Source of the DNA: Helopsaltes ochotensis
Taxonomy: Eukaryota; Chordata; Aves; Passeriformes; Locustellidae
Length of the DNA stretch: 64,000 bases
Direction of reading: 5' to 3'
Assembly (NCBI GenBank): GCA_013400155.1
Contig: VXBM01000776.1
Coordinates: 1 to 64,000, forward strand
Each line of letters begins with the position of its first letter. Position 1 is the first letter of the stretch. The notes below the pieces were generated by a model. The model was given only the letters and a program-made list of their open reading frames with translations, searched no databases and was not told the DNA's origin. Made by a program: the position numbers and the translations under genes. Shown here one piece after another: positions 1-11,830 of the stretch.

Positions 1-235
1 GCCCCGCCCGGCCCCTCGGAAGGGGCGGCCCGAGGGCCGGGCCCCGGGAGGGAAGGAGGGCCGGTGCCGGCAGCGGTGGTTCTTGCGTATTTCCTACGCG
101 GGGGCGGAGGCGGGCGCTGGTCCCGGCTTGGAGCAACCCCCGCCGGCAGCCGCCTTCGCTCTGCCCCTCTCCGTGGCCCCGTGCGGTTCGGGCTCTGCGA
201 GGATCGGTGCCACAGCGGGTTATAAATAAACACCG
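1..235 (-). promoter_or_regulatory. CpG-island-like promoter block, possibly the ZNF704 5' end
   Basis: The first 235 bases are very GC-rich and full of CpG, with several Sp1-type GGGGCGG or GGGCGG cores around 23-29 and 100-115. The next base block drops abruptly to AT-rich sequence. A TATAAATA string sits at 221-228 on the plus strand, just at the edge. This composition is that of a vertebrate CpG-island promoter or first exon cut by the window edge. In mammals the gene beyond the 3' end of PAG1 is ZNF704, transcribed in the same direction, so its 5' end would be expected here on the minus strand. That assignment rests on synteny only; no ATG or coding sequence of ZNF704 is visible. A plus-strand promoter cannot be excluded. 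Confidence 0.5.
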
Positions 236-3200
236 TAAAGCCCCCGCTGCTTACCCGTCAGAGGGTTGTGTAAGACTTTTGGCTTCCTTAAAAAAAATCC
301 AAATAAAGCCATTGTAATCTTCCTCTGTGAGGAGAGAAAAAAAAAAAAAAAAGTGTAGAAACTTTTATACAAGAGCTCAGAAATCGGCAAATGTGTGAAT
401 TTACCCAAACTTGGATCTGTCACACCCACCTCATGATTGTTGAGGTAAAATTGATACCCAAGGGGACCCCCTGACGTGAACGCGGTTGGGACAACTTGTG
501 TTCGAGCAGTTACCTGCTTTACAGGCACAATACAAGTGTAAGCGTGTACTGCTAAACACGCAGTGGGATTTGGGTACAATACACAGAATGTGAAATGCCG
601 TCAAGGTCGCAGCTAATGGCTGTGACAAGTTCAATTCATCTGCAGCAACCCCCCTGGGAAACAGGAAAAGGTCTTAAGTTCCATGTACTAAATCTCACTC
701 ATTTATCTTCCGGGAGATTAGGGTTTTGGTTTTGTTTTCAGAGGGAAAACGTTATAAAAAAAAAAAATCTGAATTTTTAAGTGGTGGTGTTTTAAGCTTT
801 TTTTTTTTTGTGATAATCTTTTGAACTGTAATGTTTTGGCTTGAGTTTCTAAGTCTTTTAAATTAATTTTTTGGTTTCTTAATGGTTGGGCTTTGTTTAG
901 AAATACTTCAGCTGTTCTGTTGGCTTCCTTTGGTAGAGCTGTGTTGTATTTTAATCTATGGTTTATATAAGCAAAAAGAAAACCACAGGGGTACTAACAT
1001 ATTACTAAATACAAAGGGTTCAAGTGTTTATAGAACAAACTTATTTGTGTATCATTTCTTCTTTTTATATTTTTTTTCTTTTTCACTTGAATGGACTGTC
1101 AAGTCAGGCTTTATTGTGGGAGGAATGGAGCAGCAGGAAGGAGCAGAGCAGAGGGAGAAGCCAGCACAAGTCTTCATGGAGGCTTTTTGTCCTATTGGTA
1201 TGGAAGATTTTTGGCCAAAAGGTGCTAACAGAATGCACAAGTTTGGTGTAGATGGCAAGATAAAGAGTTTCACTTGAGCTAGGGCTAATGAAGCATCTAC
1301 TGGCTTGTCTGAATTAGTAATTTGGAACATGTTACTTGGATAAACTCAAAAGTGGAAAACGAAGCTAGAGTGAAGCAGCTCAGGGAAGCACAACAAAGAA
1401 AAGAAGGAACAGGAATGGCAGAGGGTGGTTCTAATCACAGAGGAAGGGCAGCAGAGGAGTGGAAGGGCAAGGGGATCAAGTAGTAGAAATGGGAGGCTAG
1501 CCCCAAAGCAGTGAATAATAGCAGAGATGTGTATGAAGCCAAGAATTTTGTTTCTAATTCTTGTTTCCTCACAATTTCTCCTTCAACACAATTCTTCTTC
1601 ATGGACAGCTTAGTGGGACAGAGAAGGAGAGGACTAGACACCCTTGTAAAAAAGGCTTGGAATAATTACAGATGACACAGGTAAGTGCACTGAAGATACC
1701 TGATACAGCTGTTGTTAAAAGTTTGGGCTGTTTTCCTTTTGTGTGTCTCATGGTCACATTGCTCTCTGTGCTGCTCAGGCCAGCTGTCTGCAAAACCCAA
1801 GCTTAGGAGACTTGGGACCTAGATTACCATTTTGCTCAAGTTCTTATAGAATAACAGCACTGATTTTAGAGGATAATTAACCTCTTCTGACACAGATCAT
1901 TAGGTGAACAGCCTGCTATATGAATTATTATTTTGAATGTTTTAATAACTAAAGTGTAGCATAATTCTTTCAAAAAGGAGATTAGTTAACTGACACCACC
2001 TAACCTTGCTAGTTATCTACAAGTAGATTACAGAGAATGATACTCCTTTGCACATGCACTTTGCAAATGTTCTCCTCGGCTGTACCCTTTATTTTGCAAA
2101 TTGCAGACATTGAGATGAAGGGTCTATAATTTTCTAGCTTGCCTTTCTCTTTCTCTTTCTCACTGGTGCTGCACTGGCACGCATCCACTTTGCTGTGACT
2201 TCATTTGAATACAGCAAATTCTTTATTATGATGAACAAAGGGTTGCTCTCTGGTCTGCTTTGAATCTCAGTCTGCTCATGGAGATTAGTGGGTTTTGAGC
2301 AATGCCAAGTCACTAAATATCTCCGCTTCACTGATCTCAAAAACATTAGTGACAATGGATTTAGTAGTTATTTTCATGCATGTTCTTGCCTTTAAATGGA
2401 TAATACCTTAGTAGTTCTGCTTCCCATTGCTATTAGATTCTTAATTTCATTCAAAAGGGTTTAAATTCAAAACCTCTTTACTCATATGTTGTTGCTTTGA
2501 GATACATAAACACATTTGTTTGTGGTTTTAATCCTTGAATACAACTCTCCTTCACCTCTTTGCTTTTATTTGCAATTTTTTTGTCATTCATATTACTAAG
2601 AAGTACCTTGTGGCTAAACAAGGTCATATATTGATGTTTATCTTATTGCTTCTGTCAATGCATTTAACAAAACCTCGTATAATAAAGCAGGATCCTGAAA
2701 TGACAAATTTTAAATTTTCTCAAAGACTGCTGGTCAGCCTTTTTTTCTTTTCTGAAAATTTCTTAAGACAAGGAGTATTACTTTATCTTGATATACGAGA
2801 AAGAAAATTATAAACTTTTAAAAAACGCCGGGTTAAATTTTCCAGAAGTGGACAGATTCCAAAAGCCTTGTGTCACTGCCAGATCAAGCAGTAGACTTCT
2901 CTTTTAGTTGTTCCAGGAAAACAGCAATTAATCTCCAGATCTGGGTTTGGTTTCAGAAAATGGATGAGCACAATGAATTCCTTATTAAACTAAAGAAATT
3001 TACTAAGCTGACTTCCTTAAAAGCGTAAAAGCAAAAATGTTCAGAGCACAGCTTACAGAAAATGCAGATCAACAAACACAGACATAAAATAGGTAAGAGA
3101 AATACTAAGAAAGGCTGAAAAAACCCCAAATAGACCTTGGTGGTAGTTTCTCTACAATGAAGTTGCTCCTGCGTCCGGATTTGGCTGTTGTATTCCCAAC

Positions 3201-3692
3201 CCATGCACACCAAAGGATATAATTTATTCATAATATCTCAGAAACTTATTCTATGTGAATCTTTTAAGATTAGTCCTGCCCAGTATCTTTACTTGCATTC
3301 CAAAGGCCTGTACTGTCCTCTGAAGTACAAATTCACACTGATGAAACCAATGGATCAGCCAGGGCCTTTGCTTCTGTACATAATACACTCTGACATCAGC
3401 AACACAAAACCAAAGTGGGTGGCATAAAAACCTTTCAAGAAAGCTGTGTCAGTGCTGTGCTACACTCACAGCAATAAGCCACAAAGATTATGTTTAGGGG
3501 GAGAAGCCTGCCTGAAAGAATTGCTGTCACTTCCATTGCTCAAAGTGCAATGGAAGCTGTGAGCCACTGATAACTTTCACCTGCTGTTCATGATGTTGGT
3601 CAGGAAAGGCACCTGACCTCAGGCTATTAAATTTAGGGCAAGGTTTCACCAAAGGTGATGTCTGAATTGCCACCCAGCAATGCGAGGCCACT
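236..3692. other. Intergenic DNA, no gene seen
   Basis: AT-rich single-copy-looking DNA with homopolymer A and T runs (about 336-352, 760-770, 800-811) and a short CTTTCT-type pyrimidine stretch near 2143-2161. All ORFs are short, overlap on both strands and show no recognisable protein family. I see no gene or identifiable repeat here. Confidence 0.6.
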
Positions 3693-3986
3693 TGTCGTCC
3701 TGTTCTTCTAAAGTTCTTCTAAGCTTTCTGATGTTTACATTTTTGTAATGGAGTTTCTCACACATTTTTCATGTAAATAATGATTGTTTAAATTCCTTTC
3801 TGGAGGAGGAGAGAATTGATGCACTGTTGGTTTGACCAGTGTGGTTGGAGAGGTCACAATTTCATCCTCCAATCCGTGGTCACTTTTAGAATTCTATAAA
3901 TATCGAGGTCTGTAAATAAACATCCCTTTTCCTGCCTTGGACATCTCAGCGTGCGAGTGTCGTTCATTTCATGTCGTATCTCGACA
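3693..3986 (+). mobile_element. Solo LTR of an endogenous retrovirus (294 bp)
   Basis: The element begins TGTCG and ends CGACA, a perfect 5-bp inverted terminal repeat of the TG...CA kind. It is flanked by a likely 6-bp target duplication with one mismatch (GCCACT at 3687-3692, GTCACT at 3987-3992). Inside, in plus orientation, are a TATA-like CTATAAATA near 3894-3902 and an AATAAA signal at 3915-3920, followed by a short U5-like tail. No retroviral coding sequence is attached, so this is a solo LTR left by recombination. A second copy of the same family lies at about 17681-17966. The 6-bp duplication suits beta- or alpharetrovirus-type elements, but I did not identify the family by name. Confidence 0.8.
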
Positions 3987-6900
3987 GTCACTCTGCATCA
4001 TTACTTGCTCAGTAATTAAATCTTGCTTGGTGGGATTTGTGTCATTATAAAGTGTTAAAAAAACAGCTCTTGTTTTTGTACTCAGACATTTTGCTGCAGT
4101 GTGATCCTGGTGTTTTCTTCTCAGGTAGCCACCTCCAGCTCTTCTTACCAGGGTTTTCACATACCTGTTTTCAGCTGAGCTCCACAGGGATCCCATCACC
4201 TTTACAGATTTACATAGCTTCCAGCACAAATGTAGTTCAAACATCTTCCAGCTGTCAGCATTTCCATTCCAGGTAAAAAACCACAGACCTCTAATCCCTG
4301 AATTCTAATAATGTCCTAGCCTTGATTCTGGTGTTTTGACCTGGCCTGAAGATGCCAGCAATGGAAAGAGATATTACTGTTTTGATGAGTTTCTTTCCTC
4401 AAAGCATAATTATAAACCACAAGTTTTGCACAAAGACATGTACCAACAGGTGCCAGGCCTGTAGAAATTTTTCCATTGATCAAACTTGAATTCCATTCAC
4501 AGTTACAGTCAGGGAGGCAGCTTCCAATGCTAGCACATTTGCTTGATAATGAAGAATTTTAATACCTGTTCATGAAACTCTGTAGTATTAGATGAAGCCA
4601 GAAGGATTGTTACTGTATCTGCCCAGAATTCCCACTGCAGAAAAGAGCAAGTTGATTGAATAAAAGGCAAGATTTTCCAGTTTGCCTGTCAGCAATTATG
4701 AGGAACAGGAGATAATGAGGAAAAAACTAATGGCATTAATTTCAGACCAGAGTAGAAAAAACCCCAAACAACAAATGCATGGTTCATCATAGGACTAATA
4801 CTCTATAATGATTGATGATTCTGTAATCAGAGCCCACATAGAGAGAAACAGGCTGTAAATTAAATGGCGTATTTCACAAATGGTTTGGAATTGTAATGCG
4901 ATGATCAAGAATTTGCAGAGAAAGACTTTATGCCCCTTTATAACAAGCTGCAATACTTCTAACAGAAATAATTAGGGTTCTGACAATGTATTTGTTTGAA
5001 TGAAGGATTGAGTTTGACAATACAAAATAGCCTGTAATCTGCATGTCACATGCAGCTTTCTACTGACACGGAGCCTCATGGTCTAGTGCACTAGCATTCA
5101 CAGCAAATTAGTCTCAGTTTTACTGTATTCCTTAACCACACCAAGTGGTACCTAGAGAAATAAAGTTGTTTTACCAGGTCAGTGCAAATTGAATGCCTCT
5201 TACAACTGAAAAATAATAGAATGATTCAGTGATAGCCTTAAAATAAGTCTTGAAGTATGTCTCACTATGGTTTGAACTTTCTTTTTTTTGACTTAGTAGT
5301 AAGGAAAAAGGAGGAAAAAAGGAGGAGAAGAAGGAGGAGGAATCCATTTCTCTTTCACTTTTGAAATCCCCAGTTTGGCAGGCCACTGGCTTCCTTCAAG
5401 CAATTCACTGCAATTCCTTCCTGGAAAGCTCCCTCCTCTCCAGAAGCAAAGCACCCCTCTGAGCTCTCCATAGACGAGGAAAAGTACATATTGAAAGTAA
5501 ATTATAGCATTCATTTGGGGAGATGAGTAGAATTCTGGTTAGGAAACTGGACTAACATGAGAAAACATGCACCGAAAAGTCCATGTCAATTTGAGCTAAA
5601 CAACAACAACTCCTCTTTTGGTCAAACTCATCTATATCCAGCGCATGGTCAGGTCAGCCATGCAGCACACTCAGTGCCTCTGACAGTTCTAGGAACCACA
5701 GGATCTGTTGCAGCCTTTCAGAAAATTTGAGCTATCCATAAAGTTTGGGATGTATCTTGCCTGTGTTCCACATAGCATATGTACATGTTCTATTACAGAA
5801 ATCCCACAGGCAGCAGCCCTGATTCTTTCTGATGTTAGGTGTCACAGTGGAGCTGACCTCTTTCTTAAGACAGTCCAAGATGCTCTTGTCACTGCCACTT
5901 TTCGGACATCCTGAACACAATTTTTCAGGAGATCATCAGAAAAGTGGATAGTGTTATTAACTGTCTCTTAAGCAGCTGATAGATAAAAAGGGATCTTACA
6001 TTCTGTGATGGTTTGTGTGATCATACAGTCTAACAAAACAGCATTTCTGAGTTATTGAACACTTTGGGGGGCCGGCATAATTATTTCAGATCCAGAGGAA
6101 GGTAATTCCAGCAATAACTACTTTTGGGCATTCCGAAACTTCATGCAGAGAAGTCTGAGTCTCTGGTCAGTTTGGGGCAGTCCTTACCAGTGGCATCCAT
6201 ACTAGTGATAAGTTTATAAGCCTTGTTAATACCTTCTTTTTTCTTTCTGTTTTAATAATGATTTTTAACAAATTTCCTAGTTTGTAAATATGGGACAGAG
6301 TTCTTGTCCACTTGTGGTGGCGCATTTGAGTCAGATTTTTCAGTGATGGTGGTGGAGGTGTGTGTTAGCATGTGGAGGAGATGAGACACCCATTCACAAG
6401 AGCTGTGTTTCTTGGCTAACTTTTGGTTATGACAAGAAAATGTGTCTGCACAGTAGCTATCAGCGAGGGTTTCAGTGGCTGTCCCCAGCCTTGCAGGAAT
6501 GAGCATGTGACAGCTGTGAAAAGGGGCACAGCACAGGGTGACACAAGCTCCTGTCTATTGGCCTCTGATTTTGTTCATGAAGCTAGTGGGGAGAATTTGA
6601 AATATAACTGTATAATTCAGTGCTTTAATTTTTTTTTCCATATTACTTTGTGCAAAGTTTTTCTCTTGAGTCTCCCTTGTGTTACGCATATAAACTTGCA
6701 TGCACATGCCAAATTATCTGATGTGTGTGTGATGGATTATATGGCTGGGGGGATGCTGTGCTGTAGCCATGTACCAAGCCATCTCTGAGGGTGACAGTAC
6801 TGACAATAAGAGCACTCCCCATTGCTTCACTTTTTGCTTTTTTCTCCACAGTAGCAACATCACAGTAAGATGTTGTATTGCTTAAGCCACTCCCACAGAA

Positions 6901-9900
6901 GTTCAGTAAGAGTTAAAAAACCATTGGTTTTGTCCTGTGACCATGCGGCCCTCCCAGGTGTGCATCAAGTACGGGAGACAGAACTTTTGCATGAAGTTGC
7001 AATGGTACAAAGTGCTTCTATCCCCCGTTAGCTCCCAGATATGCCAGCCACGTGTGGTTGCCCCAGAAAAAGTTTTCAGCTACTGCACCAGAAAAGTCTC
7101 CTTCCAGTGCTAAAATCAGTGGTCTCAGACATGTTGGTAGCAACAACAGCTGTGACTGCAAGTGAGCTCAGCAGACCCAAAATGGAATCTGGTCTGGGCA
7201 GCCACCAAAGCCTACCCTAAAGACATGGAAATTAGAGAAATATTTTCAGTTCCAAATTTGCACGAGTGAAGCAATCTTTTAAAATTTATATCCAAGGAGG
7301 TATCTACTGTGCTTTTGACTCGTCATGAGTGTTTAATGCTCTCATGACATTTTTAGGGCTAGAGACAAATTTGAGGGGTGTTGAGCCAACACTTTTCACA
7401 CGTATTCCATTTATTTACAGTGCAGCTTGTTTTGTGCATTGCCTACGAAATTAGGCTTCATAGAAGAAAAGCCTGGCAACACGAGGGAAATTGTTGTAAA
7501 CAACCAGAGTGAACGCTGCAGTCTGTGTACAATAGACATGCTAGGACTCAAAATAGCACCAGAGGAAAAAAAAACCAAACCAAACAACCTCCCTTAACAA
7601 ACAGTAAGAACATTGTTTGTTTTTAAGAAACACTGAGCTTTGTTTTCAGTTTCCAGATTAAGCCTAATTGCCAAAAATGCCTTTGTTACTGCCTAAACCA
7701 AACTCAAGTTGGGAAGCATAGTCAATAATTATTTAAATTAAGAACATATCGTCAAAAACCTAACAGTGGGAATGCAAGAAGTGAACAGTTGTTCAAAATT
7801 AAGAGCCTCTTCTTCTCCCGATCCTTTGCCTTTTTTTCCCCCCTCAGGTATAGAAATTGGAGTTTTAATGAACAGCAATAGAAACTGCATTTCTGAGAAA
7901 AACTAAATTCAAAATGGAGAGATTTTGGCAGCAGTCTCCCTCCCCCTCTCTTTGAGATCCTTAACACATGCCAAATCTTTCCTCTTAATGCTTGCCAGGG
8001 CTCTTGAATGCTGAAGTCACCATTTTGAACTTAAAACCTCCTGGAACTCTCAGACATCTGTATGGAGGATGCTTACTGCCCTGCACATCTGCCAGAACCC
8101 AAGACTGAAATTCAGCTTTGCAATCTTAGAAATGAAAATTATGCCAACTGCATTCTGTCTCCCATTATTTCCCCTCCCCTTCTGGCTCTTCCACCCCATC
8201 AAGCACAAACAATGGAGTTTCTTGTACCCTGCAGTACCCACCTTCTTTCCATTAGGACCAGAACACTTGGCAGTCTTCCTGGATGCCCATGCTGGTCCAA
8301 AATTGTCTCTGGGACACGTCTTCCTTTGTGGTCACTGGAATGAGGGGTACGTCCCTTGCAGAACAAGTATTGCTCAGTAAAATGAGCAGGAGCAGAAGTT
8401 GTTCACTAGTGCCTGTTCCTACAAGTGGATGCATGTTGTATAAACAGTAAGTATGCTAAAGCTGTCCAAGCCCCTGGATTCTGGTGATTGTCTCTCTTCA
8501 CATCCTTTTGCTACTGAATCTGTTCATCAGAGACAGAAATTAGTTAGCGAATTAGGCAACTTGATGGCAAGTTTTTTATTTCTGCCCCAACAGGGAGTAC
8601 AATTCGTAAATTAAACAGCCCTGAGAAAAGCTATGAGGGGACCCCAAAACCTACATACAAGGAAGAAGAGCATTTGAAGTTCTGGACTCTGTGGAGACCA
8701 CAGATAGATTCAGAGCCAATCATGCCAAGGGCTTGGAGCTTTCTAGGAAAAAGAGAACATTTTTTCTGTATGGTGAGGAAAGGCAAACATGCAACAACAC
8801 TTACTTGACAGGCCTTTAATGTCAAATCCACAAGCTGGGTGTAGTAACATGGCAGATGTTGGCAAAGTCTGTCTGATGAAAAGTTCTGTAATTGTTTTGC
8901 CTACCTTCAGCTATCTCTGTGTCTGTGAAGAATAAGTAGCAATAACCCCTAGTGATGTGATAACATTCTCATTCTCTTCCTTTGTTGCAAATGTACTTTA
9001 TAGAGGAACAGATGAATTAGCTTAATCATGAATTGACTACACTTCAAATGGCACTGTGTGGCTGTCAGTGCTGCAGCTTTCTTCTTCCTGGAGTATGAAA
9101 ATTGCATGTGCACCTCTGGAGACAAATCCCTCAAGATGCAGTTTCTGTTGTTATTTCTGAAATACCAGAAGGAAATGTGGACTTCAGCATTATCCATGAG
9201 AGATGTCCTGGCCTGACCAGATACTAATCTCAAATGAGTTCAAGCACTCCTCTAAAACAGTTCTGAATGCAGCCTAAAGCATACCCAGCACTTTACATTT
9301 CCCACCATACTATAATGGAGATGACACATGCTTTAGAGTGTTGGATTTATGCAGATTTGCCAAGAGGGCAATGGTGCACAAATAGAGATGTGTTTAACTG
9401 AAAGGACATGTGCTCCCCATACGGATGCGGTCATGGTTGCTTAGCCTCTGAATGAGTTCATATTGCACTTCTCCAGATGAGAACATGTGCTAAGTATTTC
9501 TTCAGGCTAATTTTTTCATGCTACAAATAGTTGTCATCATCTCACCCAACACACAGATTTCAAGACACAGGCTGTCAGAACATACTAGAATGGTTTGTGT
9601 CTGTGAAAGATGACTGCCAGGAATACTTGCCTATCCTACACTGGGTGAGCAAACCCTTAATATCATCCTCTGTGTTCCTCAGTGACTACCTGAAGCAGTT
9701 TGTTCTCAGTACACTGTCTGTTGGAGACTCCTTTGAAGTCACCAAACTCTATTAGTGGTGCAGGGGACTCAAACACTCAGCTCTTATTTTGTGGTAACCA
9801 TCTAGGGCTATAATAGTCTCACGAGTACCCTCCATACATGTTAAAGTGTTTCGAAAGCAAACCAAGTTTCTCAGCTTGGGTCCAAAAAGGAATAATTTGT

Positions 9901-11059
9901 ATTTTGAAGGGGTCTTTTTAGATTAACGTAAAATTACTTAATTTATTAAGCACGTGCCTGTACAGCCGCCCCAGGCACCAAGATAGTAATTTTGGTTTTA
10001 ATGTTGTCATATTACATTGTCACATTTCGTGGCTGAAAGGCACGGGTTAACCCCCAGGCCATGTTCTCTTCGTGAAGGAGTTCCTCTTGCTGTAGCACCT
10101 CATGGTGGTATTGCCTCCAGCTCACACATTTCCAGTGGGAGAGTTCTCTCTTTCAAACTCTCTTGTTTTGTGAACCACACAACTGACCGCAAACAACCTG
10201 AAATCTTTCTGTCTTGAGTTTCTGGCCAGCTTTCACTATAGGCCATTGTTCACACAATTCCACGTGGAAAGGTGCATAAGAGCTTTGAGAAGGGAAGTTA
10301 CATGATCTCAAACTTGAGATTCTCTGTCTTCTCCTCTCCCCTGGACACCCACGCAAACACACAGTTAATGAAATACACCCACCTATTTATCTCCCTTATG
10401 TGGGGTAATTACCTGGGGTAATTGTGGCCAAACCGCAGTGCTGGTGCAGAGACACACCATTTCCATCTGCATGGGCTTGCTTGGTTCTGTGCAGGCTCAT
10501 TAGCTGAGGCTTGGAGCTGGCCCAGACACCACGTATATTGGAGAGCACTGTAGATGAACCCAGGACCTAGTGGGAATTTGGGAGCCATGGAAAGAAGTAA
10601 TCTCACTTTAGAGTATCATAAAAAATCTTTAGAGTATCATAAAAAAACCTAATACAATGAACAACAGAGAATGGACTTTACTCCAACTCCTCTCTTTGCA
10701 CTCATCTGCACAATGAGTATTTTACCTGCAAATTACAAAGGACAGGATCCTTGTCATCTTATCTTTCCACTTACCAGTCTTTATAGTGTCAACTGAAGAC
10801 ATGTCACAGACAAGGGGCAATCAACATCTTTCAATCATATACCAAACCTTCAAGTGTTACCTAAGATGCAAAATCTGTAGGGCACGAAACCTGAGATTTA
10901 CAAATACCTTCACATACTTCATGGTTTGTGCTATTTTTTATGCTTACAACTACTGAGATAGTTTCTGTGGGAAAAATACCCCACACCTAGTCAAGTAATT
11001 AAAGTCATTGCAAATAAGGTCACAATATTAGTTTTCCACAAAACCCCTCTTGCTTGCTG
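3987..11059. other. Intergenic DNA, no gene seen
   Basis: About 7 kb without a supported gene. Visible low-complexity features are a GGA-rich purine run near 5300-5343 and a small tandem duplication of about 20 bp at 10605-10647 (TTTAGAGTATCATAAAAAA unit). ORFs of up to about 120 codons exist on both strands but resemble no family and have no splice or start context. I see nothing else. Confidence 0.6.
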
Positions 11060-11830
11060 AATGAGGTGGCTGGATGGGATCTGCTTGAAAGAGTCCAAAG
11101 AGATAAGGTTTTGGAGGATCCAAGAAACCTGATTGATATTTAGGCTTCACCTCCTCCAAAGTCAACAGGGGTCCATCTTAACGAGCAGGAAGTCAGGCAA
11201 AAATGCCAGGAGACCTGCATGGATGAACAAGGAGCTTCTGGCAAAATTAAAACACAAAAATGAAGTATATACAAGGTGAAAGCAGGAACAGGAGGCCCGT
11301 GAAAGATATAGAGACACTGTCCAAGCAGGCAAGACACAGGAAAACCAAAGACCAACGAAAATGAAATCTGGTGAGGGGTGTCAAAGGCAACAAGAAGGCT
11401 TTCTGTAATTATATCAGTCACAAAAGGAGGACTAGGGAAAATGCTGCTGCTGAAGGTGGCAGGGGCCCTGGTGAAACAAGACATAGAAAAGGCTGAGGTA
11501 CTGAGTGCCTTCTTCACCTTAGTCTCCACTAAGAAAACCTGCCTTCAGCAATTCAAGGACCTGGAGACAGAGGGAAAGTTTGAAGTAAGGAACATGGATG
11601 TGAGGTGGAAGAGGATCAGGTTACAGAATACTTAAGCAAACTGGACATGGACCCCAGTGGGATGCACCCAAAAATTCTGAGGGAGCTGGCTCATGTCATT
11701 GTGTTTTGATTATCTTTGGATGACCATGATGACTTGGAGAGGTGCATGAAAACTGGGGGAAAGCAAGTGTCACTGCTATCTTCCAGAATAACTTGAAGGA
11801 GTACTCAAGGGACTACGTGCTTTAAAGACA
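11060..11830 (+). mobile_element. Decayed CR1 LINE fragment (ORF2 interior)
   Basis: The plus strand carries the interior of a CR1 non-LTR retrotransposon. Around 11385-11540, translation with frame changes gives the CR1 linker between endonuclease and reverse transcriptase, including a KAEVLSAFF stretch and a following TCLQ. At 11660-11700 another frame gives GMHPKILRELAH, the start of the reverse transcriptase region. Frameshifts and stops interrupt the reading frame, so the copy is dead. Neither the 5' end nor the 3' tail of octamer repeats is present. The borders are approximate because the flanking sequence is not clearly CR1. Confidence 0.75.

Noticed and set aside
882..1277. 131-codon plus-strand ORF near the CpG block, considered as a downstream exon of a plus-strand gene
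   Set aside because: Composition is that of AT-rich non-coding DNA, there is no known domain, and no splice link to the CpG block can be argued.
11378..11635. 85-codon plus-strand ORF as a host gene
   Set aside because: It contains CR1 ORF2 linker motifs and is a fragment of a dead LINE, not a host gene.
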